Assembly (NCBI GenBank): GCA_052035955.1
Contig: JBPOHD010000013.1
Location: forward strand, 1 to 64,000
Direction of reading: 5' to 3'
From: JAEUNJ01 sp052035955
Lineage (GTDB): Bacteria; Pseudomonadota; Gammaproteobacteria; Burkholderiales; Rhodocyclaceae
DNA: 64,000 bases
The position numbers and the translations under genes are program-made. Under the pieces are notes generated by a model, which was not told where the DNA came from, ran no database searches, and worked only from the letters and a program-made list of their open reading frames with translations. The first letter of the stretch is position 1. Each line of letters begins with the position of its first letter. Shown one piece after another: positions 1 to 8,743 of the stretch.

Positions 1-264
1 TACACCGATGAACCCCTCGGCAAGGTCCAGGTGATTGCGGACTTTCTCCCTTCGCCAGCCGAATTGGCCTTTCGCGAGGAAGGCGTGAAGGTAACCCTGG
101 CGCTGAGCAAGAAGAGCATCGAGTTCTTCAAGTCGGAGGCCACCAAGCATCACACGCAGTACCAACGCATGATTCGGCGGCTCATCGACGCCTATGTCGA
201 CGCACAAGCCGCAACCCGGCGCTCCAGGGGCCGCTCCGCCGAGAAGCCGACTTCGCGCCCCTGA
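1..264 (+). CDS. CopG/RHH-type antitoxin-like protein, 5' end cut by window
   Basis: The reading frame is open from the first base of the window, so the true start lies upstream; the GTG at 31 is internal. The visible protein reads ADFLPSPAEL, then VKVTLALSKKSIEFFKSEA and a helix ending in RRLIDAYVDA. This beta-strand plus two-helix pattern is typical of ribbon-helix-helix antitoxins of the BrnA/CopG kind, which bind DNA as dimers and repress their own operon. A toxin partner would be expected upstream and is not visible. The tail after about residue 70 is basic and unstructured. Family assignment rests on pattern only. Confidence 0.6.
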   Translation, partial: YTDEPLGKVQVIADFLPSPAELAFREEGVKVTLALSKKSIEFFKSEATKHHTQYQRMIRRLIDAYVDAQAATRRSRGRSAEKPTSRP

Positions 265-350
265 GCTTCGACGTCGAGCGGCGACGCCGCCCCCCGACCT
301 GACCCGGGCATGAATCCGCGCCGGCGGGTCCATTCAGACGCGTTAACCCC

Positions 351-857
351 ATGACCATCACCATCCGACCCGAGGCGCCCGGCGACGAGGACCCGATCGA
401 GCAAGTCACCCGCCGGGCGTTCCTCTCCCATCCGTACAGCCATCAGACGGAGCAGTTCATCATCCGCGCGCTGCGGGCGGCCCAGGCCCTTTCGCTCTCC
501 CTCGTGGCCGCAGAGGCCGGAAGGATCGTCGGGCACGTGGCGTTCTCGCCGCTGACCGTCGGCGACGGTTCTGCCGGCTGGTACGGCCTGGGCCCGATTT
601 CCGTCGAACCGGAGCGCCAGGGCCAGGGCATCGGGCGGGCCCTGGTGGAGCAGGGCCTCGCCGAACTGCGCAAGCTCGGCGCGAACGGCTGCGTGCTGGT
701 GGGCGACCCGGCGTTCTACACCCGGTTCGGGTTCGGGAACGATCCCGCCCTGGTCCTGGAGGGTGTTCCTCCCCAGTTCGTCCTCTCGCTGGCGCTGGGC
801 GGTTTATCCGCCCGGGGCCGCGTCGGATTCCATGCCGCATTCCAGGCCGAAGGCTGA
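351..857 (+). CDS. GNAT family N-acetyltransferase (YhbS-like)
   Basis: This 168-residue protein has the GNAT fold signature. A strand GPISVEPE is followed by the acetyl-CoA pyrophosphate loop RQGQGIG at residues 89-95 and the helix RALVEQGLAELRKLG. The segment GDPAFYTRFGF is characteristic of the YhbS branch. It should transfer an acetyl group from acetyl-CoA to an amine, but the substrate cannot be told from sequence. It stands 28 bp upstream of the lysE-like gene on the same strand and may be co-transcribed with it. Confidence 0.85.
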   Translation: MTITIRPEAPGDEDPIEQVTRRAFLSHPYSHQTEQFIIRALRAAQALSLSLVAAEAGRIVGHVAFSPLTVGDGSAGWYGLGPISVEPERQGQGIGRALVEQGLAELRKLGANGCVLVGDPAFYTRFGFGNDPALVLEGVPPQFVLSLALGGLSARGRVGFHAAFQAEG

Positions 858-884
858 GCCTTCGAGCCGCCGGAGCATCGCCCC

Positions 885-1499
885 ATGATCAGCCTGGAGT
901 TCCTCGTCACCTCCCTCGTCGTGGTCCTCATCCCGGGCACGGGCGTGTTGTTCGCGGTGTCGACGGGCCTGGTCCGGGGCCGCCGGGCGAGCGTGCTGGC
1001 GGCGCTCGGATGCACCCTCGGCATCGTCCCCCACCTGATGGCGACGGTGCTCGGCCTGGCGGCCGTCATGCATGCCAGCGCCGTGGCGTTCCAGGTGCTC
1101 AAGTACGCGGGGGTCGCCTACCTGTTCTATGTCGCCTATTCGACCTGGCGCGACGAATCGGCCTTCGCGGTCGATGAAAGCCTGTCCGGGAGTTCGGGCG
1201 CCGGCCTGGTGGCCAAGGCCTTCCTCCTGAACATCCTCAACCCCAAGCTGACGATCTTCTTCCTCGCCTTCCTGCCGCAGTTCGTTCCTCCGGAGGCGGG
1301 CGAACCGCTGTTGCAGCTCCTCGTGCTGAGCGCCATCTTCATGGCGATGACCTTCGTCGTGTTCGTCATCTACGGCTTCCTGGCGCACCTGTTCCGCCGC
1401 AAGGTCGTGCAATCGCCACGGGTGCAGGCCTGGCTGCGCCGGGGCTTCGCGGCCACCTTCGCCGGGCTGGGGGCGAAGCTTGCGCTCGACGGGAAATGA
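885..1499 (+). CDS. LysE family amino-acid/small-molecule exporter
   Basis: A 204-residue inner-membrane protein with about six hydrophobic helices. It carries the LysE/RhtB hallmark near the N-terminus, PGTGVLFAVSTGLVRGRR, and a conserved NPKLTIFFLAFLPQFV segment in the middle. Members export amino acids or related compounds by proton exchange; the substrate here is unknown. The stop codon overlaps the next start by four bases (ATGA at 1496), so the two genes are probably translationally coupled. Confidence 0.87.
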   Translation: MISLEFLVTSLVVVLIPGTGVLFAVSTGLVRGRRASVLAALGCTLGIVPHLMATVLGLAAVMHASAVAFQVLKYAGVAYLFYVAYSTWRDESAFAVDESLSGSSGAGLVAKAFLLNILNPKLTIFFLAFLPQFVPPEAGEPLLQLLVLSAIFMAMTFVVFVIYGFLAHLFRRKVVQSPRVQAWLRRGFAATFAGLGAKLALDGK

Positions 1500-1846
1500 G
1501 GCCCCGGTTCACCTCCCACGAACAGTACATCGCGGCGGCGCCCGAGGACCTGCGGGGCATCCTGCGCGAGGTGCAGGCCCGGGTCGAGGCGGCCGTGCCC
1601 GGGGCCGAGCGCTGCATCGGCTACAACATGCCGGCATACCGGGCGGGCAGGATCTTCTTCTACTTCGCCGCCTTCGCGAACCACCTGGGCGTCTATCCGC
1701 CGGTCCGCGAGGATGCCGCCCTCGTCCGGGAGCTTTCCCGGTTCAGGAACGCGAAGGGCAACCTGCGCTTCCCCTACCGGGAGCCGATCCCCCATGAGCT
1801 GATCGGCCGGGTGGCGGCGGCCCTCGCCAGGGAGCATGCCGGTTAG
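1496..1846 (+). CDS. DUF1801 (YdhG/YobT-like) protein
   Basis: A 116-residue soluble protein of the DUF1801 type. The recognisable parts are the N-terminal YIAAAPEDLRGILREVQARVEAAVPGAERCIGYNMPAY and the central strand pair IFFYFAAFANHLGVYPP, followed by KGNLRFPYREPIP. Some relatives have been called iron chaperones, but the biochemical role is not established. It overlaps the upstream exporter gene by four bases. Confidence 0.8.
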   Translation: MRPRFTSHEQYIAAAPEDLRGILREVQARVEAAVPGAERCIGYNMPAYRAGRIFFYFAAFANHLGVYPPVREDAALVRELSRFRNAKGNLRFPYREPIPHELIGRVAAALAREHAG

Positions 1847-2059
1847 TTGCGACGGCCCGGGCGCCCCGCGGCGCGCCTGACGGAGAACCCGCGGCCCGCC
1901 GGATCGCGTCCGGGCCGGGATCCCGGCCCCCCGTCCATGCGTGGTCCCGGCAAAGAGCGTAGCCTCGCGGCAGTGCCCGGTTGCCGCATCGATGGGTCGC
2001 CGGAGCGCCCAGGCGATCGCCGAACGTCGCCATACTCCACGTCCTTTCCCGGAGGCCCC

Positions 2060-2551
2060 ATGACCGACCCCGCAAACCCCCTCCCCCCCGTCGCCATCGA
2101 CGCCGCGGCGGCGCCCCTGCGCGCCAAGCCCTCCAACTATCCGGAACCCTTCGCCGCGCGGGTGGCCAGCCGCCAGAAGCGACCCCTGGGCGAGGTCTTC
2201 GGCCTGGCCAGCTTCGGCGTGAACCTCACCCGCCTGGCACCCGGCTCGATATCCGCCCTGCGCCACGCCCACGCGGTGCAGGACGAATTCATCTACGTGC
2301 TCGAAGGCTGCCCGACCCTGGTGACGGATGCCGGGCGCACGCCGCTGCGGCCCGGCATGTGCGCCGGCTTCAAGGGCGGCAGCGGCGACGGCCACCACCT
2401 GGTCAATGAGACGGCGGAGGAGGTGGCCTACCTGGAGGTGGGCGACCGCCAGCCGGGCGACGCGGTGGACTATCCGGACGACGACCTCCTGGCGCGCTTC
2501 GTAGCCGAACGTTGGATGTTCTTCCACAAGGACGGCTCGCCCTACGCCTGA
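2060..2551 (+). CDS. Cupin-domain protein
   Basis: The frame is open from 1847, but the ATG at 2060 is chosen because GGAGG lies at 2051-2055 just ahead of it. That gives a 163-residue single-domain cupin. The first cupin motif is seen as SALRHAHAVQDEFIYVLEG and the second as LRPGMCAGFKGGSGDGHHLVNETAE. The His and Glu positions suit metal binding. Similar proteins bind sugars or small acids; no function can be assigned here. Confidence 0.82.
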   Translation: MTDPANPLPPVAIDAAAAPLRAKPSNYPEPFAARVASRQKRPLGEVFGLASFGVNLTRLAPGSISALRHAHAVQDEFIYVLEGCPTLVTDAGRTPLRPGMCAGFKGGSGDGHHLVNETAEEVAYLEVGDRQPGDAVDYPDDDLLARFVAERWMFFHKDGSPYA

Positions 2552-2702
2552 CGGGGACGCCGGCGCGGCCCGCGAAGCCAGACGGGACGGGCGTTCCGCC
2601 CTGCGGGAGGGGGCCCGCCCCGCTTGGGTTTACCGCCCATCGGTGCGATGATGGCGGCCTGTTTGCCGCGTCGATCGCCATCCCCATCCCCCGGAGCCCG
2701 CC

Positions 2703-4589
2703 ATGCAGAACTTCCGCCACCTGAGCGCCACGGACGCCACTTTCCTCTACCTGGAAACGCCCGAGATGCCGATGCACGTGGCCAGCCTGTTCATCGTCGA
2801 GCTGCCGCCGGATTTCAAGGGCGACTACTACGAGACCCTGAAGGCGCACCTGGCCAGGCGCATCCACATCTCGCCGGTGTTCCAGCGCCGGGTGGAGACC
2901 ATGCCCTTCGACATCACGGTGCCGGTGTGGGTGGATTGCGAGCCGGACATGGACTATCACGTGCGGCACGTGATCCTGCCCAAGCCGGGCAGCCTGGACC
3001 AGGTCAAGGCCTACGTGGCGCGCCTGCATTCGAGCCTGCTCGACCGCAGCCGCCCCCTCTGGGAGATCTACCTGTTCGAGGGCCTGGAGTCGGGCGAGAT
3101 GGCCATCTACACCAAGGTCCACCATTCCGCCCTGGACGGCCAGGGCTCCATCGAACTGGTCAAGGCGGTGCTGGACATCACGCCCGAGCCGCGCGAGGTG
3201 CGGGCCTCGCGCCACCGCCTGGAGCGGGACATCCACTTCGGCGTCGCGGAGATGGTCCGGGCGGCCCTGGCCAACGGCGTGCAGCAGGCGGTGAAGACGG
3301 TGAAGATCGTCGGCCCGGCGCTGCGCAACGCGATCAGCTACCTGCGCGCCCGGCGCGCCGAGGCGAAGGCGGCGCCGCCGGACGAGGGCGGCAAGAAAAG
3401 CTGGCGCCGCCTGCTGGCGCCGCGCACGCCGCTCAACGTGACCATCACCAACCAGCGGGTCTTCGGCACCCTGTCGCTGCCCCTGGCCGAGGTGAAGGCC
3501 GTGGGCAAGAGCGTGGACGCGACGATCAACGACATGGTGATGGCCATCTGCGCCGGCGGCCTGCGCCGCTACCTGAAGGAGACGGCGACCCTGCCCAAGG
3601 AGCCGCTGGTCGGCCTGATGCCCATGTCCCTGCGCGACAAGGGCGACGACGAGATGACCAACCTGGTCTCCGGCCTGCCGGTGAGCCTGCACACCCAGAT
3701 TCCCGATCCGATCAAGCGCATGGCGGCCATCCGCGAATCCCTGGCGGCGGTGAAGAAGCGCTTCGGGCACTTCAAGGACGTGATGATGAACGACTTCCCC
3801 TTCCTGGGGATGCCGTGGATCCTCTCCGCCCTGGTGAGCTTCTACGGCCGGGCGCGGCTGGCCGACTCGCTGCCGCCGGTCGGCAACGTGGCCATCTCCA
3901 ACGTGATGGGGCCGGCCATGCCGCTCTACTACGCGGGGGCCCGGGTCAAGTGCTATTACCCGATCAGCATCGTCACCCACGGCTGCGCGCTGAACATCAC
4001 GGTGGTCAGCTATAGCGGCTCCATCGACTTCGGCTTCGTCGCCTGCCGGCGGGCGATGCCGGACATGAAGGACTTCGTCGAGGACATGCGCGCCGCCTAC
4101 GAGGACCTCAAGGCGGCCATCGAGCGCCACCTGCGCAAGGCGGCGGAAACCCCGGCCGCAACGCCGCGGCCCGAGGCGGCGGCCGCCGTGGCGGCGACGA
4201 GCGCGGCGGCACCGGCCAAGGCGGCGCCGGCGAAGGCCGCCGCGGCCGGTCGCAAACCCGCCGCAAAGCCGGCCGCCGGACAGGCGGCCAAGGCGGCCAA
4301 GGCGGCCGTGGCGGCCGTGGCGGCTGCAGGGCCCGCGGCCAAACCCGCCGGCAAGGTCCGGGCCGCCAGGGCCGCGACCCCGGCGCCCGCCAAGCCGGCC
4401 CGCCGGGCGGCGGCGAAGCCAGCCGCGGCGGCCCAGTCCACGCCCGCCGCGACGCCGGCGACGGCGCCGGCGCCGGTGGCCCCGAAGCCGGGCCTGGAAA
4501 TCGCCGCCCCGGCGCCCGTTGCCGCTGCCCAGCCGCGCGCCCGTACCGCCTCCCGCCGCCGCCCGGCGGCGGCACCCAACACTCCCTGA
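2703..4589 (+). CDS. Wax ester synthase / diacylglycerol O-acyltransferase with histone-like C-terminal tail
   Basis: The first roughly 475 residues form a complete WS/DGAT enzyme, which esterifies acyl-CoA to a fatty alcohol or diacylglycerol to make storage lipid. The catalytic HHSALDG motif is at residues 140-146, and the N-terminus (LSATDATFLYLETPEMPMHV) is typical. From about residue 479 to 628 the protein continues as a low-complexity tail rich in Ala, Lys and Pro with KPAAKPA/AAKAAK-type repeats, resembling the tails of PhaF, AlgP or histone H1. Ordinary WS/DGATs end at about 450-500 residues. The tail could contact DNA or coat a lipid granule; that is inference. GGAG precedes the start. 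An acyl-CoA-binding protein follows 33 bp downstream. Confidence 0.9.
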   Translation: MQNFRHLSATDATFLYLETPEMPMHVASLFIVELPPDFKGDYYETLKAHLARRIHISPVFQRRVETMPFDITVPVWVDCEPDMDYHVRHVILPKPGSLDQVKAYVARLHSSLLDRSRPLWEIYLFEGLESGEMAIYTKVHHSALDGQGSIELVKAVLDITPEPREVRASRHRLERDIHFGVAEMVRAALANGVQQAVKTVKIVGPALRNAISYLRARRAEAKAAPPDEGGKKSWRRLLAPRTPLNVTITNQRVFGTLSLPLAEVKAVGKSVDATINDMVMAICAGGLRRYLKETATLPKEPLVGLMPMSLRDKGDDEMTNLVSGLPVSLHTQIPDPIKRMAAIRESLAAVKKRFGHFKDVMMNDFPFLGMPWILSALVSFYGRARLADSLPPVGNVAISNVMGPAMPLYYAGARVKCYYPISIVTHGCALNITVVSYSGSIDFGFVACRRAMPDMKDFVEDMRAAYEDLKAAIERHLRKAAETPAATPRPEAAAAVAATSAAAPAKAAPAKAAAAGRKPAAKPAAGQAAKAAKAAVAAVAAAGPAAKPAGKVRAARAATPAPAKPARRAAAKPAAAAQSTPAATPATAPAPVAPKPGLEIAAPAPVAAAQPRARTASRRRPAAAPNTP

Positions 4590-4622
4590 CAGGCCCCGCG
4601 CGACGGGACCGGACCATCGACC

Positions 4623-4874
4623 ATGAGCACCCTCGAAGATCGTTTCCAGCAGGCCACCGAGGACGCCCACGCCATCGGCGTGCGCCCGGAGACGGCCGTG
4701 CTGCTGCGCTCCTATGCCCTCTACAAGCAGGCCACCCTCGGCGACGTGCATGGGGCCCGCCCCCGGGACCCGGTGGGGGCGGCCAAGTACGACGCTTGGG
4801 AGAAGGTGGTCGGCATGAGCCGCCGGGAGGCCATGGAAAGCTACGTGGCGCTGATCGAAGCGCAGAAGGCCTAG
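4623..4874 (+). CDS. Acyl-CoA-binding protein
   Basis: An 83-residue protein matching the acyl-CoA-binding protein fold: an N-terminal helix LEDRFQQATEDA, the signature LLRSYALYKQATLGD, then KYDAWEKVVGMSRREAMESYVALIE. Known members bind long-chain acyl-CoA thioesters in the cytosol and present them to acyltransferases. Its place directly after the WS/DGAT gene suggests that it supplies that enzyme. The length equals the eukaryotic-type single domain. Confidence 0.93.
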   Translation: MSTLEDRFQQATEDAHAIGVRPETAVLLRSYALYKQATLGDVHGARPRDPVGAAKYDAWEKVVGMSRREAMESYVALIEAQKA

Positions 4875-4884
4875 CGTCCCGACC

Positions 4885-6027
4885 ATGGCACCCACCCGCG
4901 GCGCCGCCGGCGCCCGAAAAACCCGGGCCCGGGCCCGGCCCAAGGCCTCGCCGGCCGTCGAGCGGGCGGCGAGCTTCCTGGTCTACGGCGCCAACGGCTT
5001 CCTCGGCGAGGCCATCGCGCGCCTGGCGGTCGCCCGCGGCCTGCGCCCGATCATCGCCGGCCGCAATGCCGAGGGCATCGCCCGGGTGGCCGCCGAGCTG
5101 GGCCTCGAGCACCTGGCCTTCGGGCTCGACGACGCGGACGCGGTGGACAACGCGCTGGGCCGGGTCGCCGTGGTGCTGCATTGCGCAGGGCCCTATATCC
5201 ACACCTGGCAGGCCATGGCCGAGGCCTGCCTGCGCACCGGCACCCACTACCTGGACCTGACCGGCGAACTGCCGGTCTTCGAGGCCCTGGCGGCCCTCGA
5301 CGGCGCCGCCCGCGAGGCCGGGGTGATGCTGCTGCCGGGCGTGGGCTTCGACGTGGTGCCCACGGATTGCCTGGCGGTGCACCTGCGCCGCCGGCTGCCG
5401 GCGGCGACGCGGCTGACCCTGGCCTTCCAGAGCCGCGGTCCGGCGGGCCTGCCGCCCGGCACCCAGCGGACGATGATCGAACTGCTGCCGGGCGGCATCC
5501 GGGTGCGCCGCAACGGCGAACTGGTGGCGCCGGGGCGCGGCGAGGGCACCCGCCTGGTGGATTTCGGGCGGGGCCCCGTGAATACAGCCCTGGTGCCCTG
5601 GGGCGACGTGTTCACGGCCTGGTACAGCACGGGCATTCCGCACATCACGGACTACATGGCCATGCCGGCCTACCTGCGCCTGCCCCTGGCCGGCGCCCGC
5701 CTGCTCACGCCGCTGCTGCGGATGGCGCCGGTGCGCGACCTGCTGAAGAAGGCGGTGCTGCCGGGGCCGGCCGCCTGGGCCCGGGCGCGCACGCGGACCC
5801 ATGTGTACGGCGAGGTGGAAGACGCCCGGGGCCGCCGGGCGGCGGCCCGCCTGCACGGCCCGGAGGCCGGCGTGGAATGGACGTCCGAGACGGCCCTCGG
5901 GGCGGTGGCCAAGGTGCTGGCCGGCACGGCGCCGCCGGGCTTCCAGACGCCGGGCCTGGCCTTCGGCCCGGACTTCGTGCTCGAATGCGGCGAGGTGCAG
6001 CGGGAGGACCTGCCGGAGCAGGGGTGA
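4885..6027 (+). CDS. Saccharopine-dehydrogenase-like / trans-acting enoyl reductase family protein
   Basis: A 380-residue Rossmann-fold protein. After a basic N-terminal extension of about 30 residues comes the dinucleotide-binding loop GANGFLGE near residues 36-43. A conserved LHCAGPYIHTWQAMAEACLRTGTHYLDLTGE stretch and LLPGVGFDVVPTDC follow; both are typical of this family. Mycobacterial members act as trans-acting enoyl reductases in lipid synthesis, so a role in lipid metabolism fits the two upstream genes. The start lies only 11 bp after the ACBP stop, indicating an operon. The exact substrate is unknown. Confidence 0.8.
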   Translation: MAPTRGAAGARKTRARARPKASPAVERAASFLVYGANGFLGEAIARLAVARGLRPIIAGRNAEGIARVAAELGLEHLAFGLDDADAVDNALGRVAVVLHCAGPYIHTWQAMAEACLRTGTHYLDLTGELPVFEALAALDGAAREAGVMLLPGVGFDVVPTDCLAVHLRRRLPAATRLTLAFQSRGPAGLPPGTQRTMIELLPGGIRVRRNGELVAPGRGEGTRLVDFGRGPVNTALVPWGDVFTAWYSTGIPHITDYMAMPAYLRLPLAGARLLTPLLRMAPVRDLLKKAVLPGPAAWARARTRTHVYGEVEDARGRRAAARLHGPEAGVEWTSETALGAVAKVLAGTAPPGFQTPGLAFGPDFVLECGEVQREDLPEQG

Positions 6028-6080
6028 GCCGGAAAGCGGCGAGCCCGGGCGAAGGGAATGAAGGGTACGGGGGGGATGCC

Positions 6081-6377
6081 ATGTCAGAGGCATACGTGGT
6101 CGGGCACATCCGGGTGAAGGACGCGGCGAAGTGGGCCGAATACCGGGCGCAGGTGCCGGGCACGCTGGCGCCCTGGGGCGCCGAACTGGTCTTCCGGGGC
6201 CGCCTGGAGGAAGTCCTCGGGGGCAGCTTCGACCACCCGGACGCGGTGGTGATCCGCTTCCCGGACATGGCGGCCGTGCAGGGCTGGTTCCGCTCGCCGG
6301 CCTACCAGGCGCTGGTCCCGCTCCGGGAACGGGCGGCGGAGGTGGTGCTGCTGGCCTACGCGGTTCCGCCGGCCTGA
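6081..6377 (+). CDS. DUF1330 protein
   Basis: The frame runs open from far upstream, but the ATG at 6081 begins a 98-residue DUF1330 protein (MSEAYVVGHIRVKDAAKWAEY). It is a dimeric alpha-beta barrel type, with the conserved AVVIRFPDMAAVQGWFRSPAYQ segment. DUF1330 proteins are ferredoxin-like and of unknown biochemical role. It is the last gene in this strand run and lies 54 bp after the reductase-like gene. Confidence 0.85.
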   Translation: MSEAYVVGHIRVKDAAKWAEYRAQVPGTLAPWGAELVFRGRLEEVLGGSFDHPDAVVIRFPDMAAVQGWFRSPAYQALVPLRERAAEVVLLAYAVPPA

Positions 6378-6414
6378 TCGCCGGCCGTCGCCGCGGCGGC
6401 GGGCCGCGGAATCC

Positions 6415-6834
6415 TCAGGGCTGGCCGGCCTCGCCCGGCTCCCGGCAAAGGCGCGGCTCCTCGGGGCCGGCCAGGCTGTGGGCGACGGCGGTGACCAGGG
6501 CGTTGATCTCCGCCACGTCGAAATGGGCCAGCAGGCGGTTGGCCAGGTCCGGATCGAGGCGGATGGTGCGCTGGCGGCCGTCGGGCAGCTGCACCGGCAC
6601 GCCGGCGACGCGCTTGCCGGCCAGGCCCTCGGCCACGGCGGCGGCCGACTGTTCCTGCAGCAGCTCCTCGTAGAGGTCCTCCAGCCGGTCGGCGATGTCG
6701 TCGGGCAGGTCGTCGTCGGTCTCGGCCATGTAGACGCCCTCCTCCGCCTCGACGAGGCGCATGGCGATGCCGGCCTCGGCGGCATGGGCAAGGAAGCGGT
6801 CCAGTCGGCCGCGGTCGAAGAAGGCGTATTCCAT
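6415..6834 (-). CDS. Uncharacterised protein, 139 residues
   Basis: The start chosen is the ATG at 6834 (MEYAFFDRGRLDRFLAHAAEAG). The longer open frame upstream is built from the REP-like repeats and is not protein-like. The product is acidic and soluble, with a central DDLPDDIADRLEDLYEELLQEQ stretch that looks helical. A later part reads VPVQLPDGRQRTIRLDPDLANRLLAHFD. I do not recognise a characterised family. It converges on the DUF1330 gene. Confidence 0.7.
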   Translation of the reverse strand: MEYAFFDRGRLDRFLAHAAEAGIAMRLVEAEEGVYMAETDDDLPDDIADRLEDLYEELLQEQSAAAVAEGLAGKRVAGVPVQLPDGRQRTIRLDPDLANRLLAHFDVAEINALVTAVAHSLAGPEEPRLCREPGEAGQP

Positions 6835-6905
6835 TGGGGTTTCCTCGTGGGCAATCGGTGCGCAGGCGGGAATGGTACCGCGGATGGGCAATGGCGCGGA
6901 TGGGC

Positions 6906-7120
6906 TCTTGCAGGAGAGGCGGCCACGCCGCGATGCCTTTCGGGACGGCCCCATCGCGCCGCATACGGCGCCTACAACACCGTGCGGATGGGTTTTTTGT
7001 AGGAGCGGCGGCCACGCCGCGATGCCTTTCGGAGCGGTCCCCACCGCGCCGCATGCGGCGTTCCTACAACACCGTGCGGCTCGGCTCTTGTAGGAGCGGC
7101 GGCCACGCCGCGATGGTGCC
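6906..7120. repeat. Three REP-like extragenic repeats
   Basis: Three tandem copies share the core GGAGCGGCGGCCACGCCGCG followed by ATGCCTTTCGG, starting near 6910, 7000 and 7090 with 89-91 bp spacing. The first two also carry a closing half CGCCGCAT(A/G)CGGCG and CTACAACACCGTGCGG, so each unit can fold on itself. The third is shortened and merges into the end of the FAH gene region. They fill the gap of about 300 bp between the 139-residue protein and the FAH gene. Confidence 0.85.
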
Positions 7121-7140
7121 GGCCCCGCCGCGACGGGGCC

Positions 7141-8160
7141 TCAGGCGCCGGGGTAGCGCGCCACCTCCTGGTCGATGGCGCCGAAGATGCTCTGGCCGTG
7201 CTCGTCCTGCATCTCGATGCGCACCCGGTCGCCGAACTTGAGGAAGGGCGTGGCCGGCTTGCCGGACTCGATGGTCTCGTACATGCGCACCTCGGCGAGG
7301 CAGCAGTAGCCGACGCCGCCGTTCCCGATGCTGGAGCCCCAGAGGCCGCCCTGCTTGTTGGAGACGGTGCCGGAGCCGACGATGGAGCCCGCCTCCAGTT
7401 CCCGGGTGCGGGCCACGTGGGCGATCAGGCGGCCGAAGTCGAAGGTCATGTCCACGCCGGCATCCGGGCAGCCGAAGGGCTTGCCGTTCAGGTCCACGCG
7501 CATCGGCCGGTGCACCCGGGCCTCGCGCCAGGCCGTCCCCAGCTCGTCGGGCGTCACGGCCACGGGGGAGAAGGCCGAGGCCGGCTTGGACTGGAAGAAG
7601 CCGAAGCCCTTGTTCAGCTCCCCGGGGATCAGGTTGCGCAGGCTGACGTCGTTCACCAGCATCAGGAGGCGGATCGCCTCGGCGCAGCGCTCCGGGGCAG
7701 CGCCCATGGGCAGGTCGCCGGTGACCACCGCCACCTCGGCCTCGAAGTCGATGCCCCAGGCCTCGTCCAGGGCCCAGATCGGGTCGGTGGGGCCGACGAA
7801 GGAATCGGAACCGCCCTGATACATCAGGGGATCGGTCCAGAATTCCTTCGGCATCTCGGCGTTGCGGGCCTTGCGCACCAGCTCCACGTGGTTCACGTAG
7901 GCCGAGCCGTCGGCCCACTGGTAGGCCCGCGGCAGGGGGGAGTGGCAGTGGCGCGGGTCGAAGGGGATGGCGTGGCGGGCATGGCCGTGGTTGAGCATGT
8001 CGTAGACCAGTTCCAGCTCCGGAACGACGACGTCCCAGTCGTCCAGCGCCGCCTGCAGGGTGCGGGCGATGCCGGCCACCGTCTGGCAGCGGGACAGGTC
8101 GCGGCTGACCACGACCAGGGTGCCATCGCGGCCGCCGTGCTTGAGGGTGGCGAGTTTCAC
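7141..8160 (-). CDS. Fumarylacetoacetate hydrolase (FAH) family protein
   Basis: The start is taken as the GTG at 8160, which overlaps the stop of the upstream VOC gene (GTGA); this gives 339 residues. The C-terminal two-thirds is an FAH domain, with the metal-binding acidic cluster IDFEAEVAVVTGD and the later EAGSIVGSGTVSNKQGG. FAH enzymes hydrolyse C-C bonds of ring-cleavage products or decarboxylate and isomerise related acids. With a monooxygenase and a VOC protein in the same operon, hydrolysis of a ring-cleaved aromatic intermediate is likely (inference). Last gene of the operon. Confidence 0.87.
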   Translation of the reverse strand: MKLATLKHGGRDGTLVVVSRDLSRCQTVAGIARTLQAALDDWDVVVPELELVYDMLNHGHARHAIPFDPRHCHSPLPRAYQWADGSAYVNHVELVRKARNAEMPKEFWTDPLMYQGGSDSFVGPTDPIWALDEAWGIDFEAEVAVVTGDLPMGAAPERCAEAIRLLMLVNDVSLRNLIPGELNKGFGFFQSKPASAFSPVAVTPDELGTAWREARVHRPMRVDLNGKPFGCPDAGVDMTFDFGRLIAHVARTRELEAGSIVGSGTVSNKQGGLWGSSIGNGGVGYCCLAEVRMYETIESGKPATPFLKFGDRVRIEMQDEHGQSIFGAIDQEVARYPGA

Positions 8161-8705
8161 TGCTTGCCCCAGGCCTTGTAGCTGCCGTCGTGCATCCAGC
8201 GGGCATGCTGGGGCGCCTTCTTCGTCGCCGCCCACTCGTTGATCATGTCCCACTTGACCTCGTCGAGCTTCTTCATCATCTCGTCGGTGTGGGTGTTCAC
8301 GGCCAGCTCCAGGCGGTGGCCGCTGGGATCGTAGAAATAGATGGACTGGAAGAGGGCGTGGTCGGTGGGGCCGACCACCTCGATGCCGTCGGCCTCCAGG
8401 CGGGCCTTGACGGCCATCATCTCCTCCATGGAGGAGAGTTCCAGGGCCAGGTGCTGGGTCCAGGCCGGGGTATTGGGGTCGCGCCCCATCTCGGGCCTGG
8501 TGGGCAGTTCGAAGAAGGCCAGGATGTTGCCGCCGCCGGCGTCGAGGAAGACGTGCATGTAGGGATCCGGCTCCTGGGTGGAGGGCACCCGGTCCTCGGC
8601 GATGGCCAGGATGAAACCCATGTTCAGGTACTTGCCGTACCACTCGACGGTTTCCCTGGCGTCCTTGCAGCGGTAGGCCACGTGGTGGATCTTCTTGATC
8701 TGCAT
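8157..8705 (-). CDS. VOC (glyoxalase/extradiol dioxygenase) family protein
   Basis: The ATG at 8705 is chosen because AGGAG lies just upstream; the product has 182 residues. It starts MQIKKIHHVAYRCKDARETVEWYGKYL, the classic first VOC module. The second module reads HLALELSSMEEMMAVKARLEADGIEVVGPTDHALFQSIYFYDPSGHRLELAVNT. Candidate metal ligands are the His in KIHHVAY, the His in TQHLALE and the Glu in HRLELAV. It may act as a ring-cleaving dioxygenase or an isomerase. It overlaps the FAH gene by four bases. Confidence 0.85.
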   Translation of the reverse strand: MQIKKIHHVAYRCKDARETVEWYGKYLNMGFILAIAEDRVPSTQEPDPYMHVFLDAGGGNILAFFELPTRPEMGRDPNTPAWTQHLALELSSMEEMMAVKARLEADGIEVVGPTDHALFQSIYFYDPSGHRLELAVNTHTDEMMKKLDEVKWDMINEWAATKKAPQHARWMHDGSYKAWGKQ

Positions 8706-8743
8706 GAGGGTCTCCTCTCGGTTCGCTCTGGTTGGACCGGCCG

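Noticed and set aside
2403..4943. Minus-strand open frame of 846 codons opposite the WS/DGAT gene
   Set aside because: Gly/Arg/His-rich shadow of the real gene; no domain or ribosome site.
6906..7120. CRISPR array from the regularly spaced repeats
   Set aside because: Only three units of about 90 bp with near-identical content throughout, no unique spacers and no cas genes.
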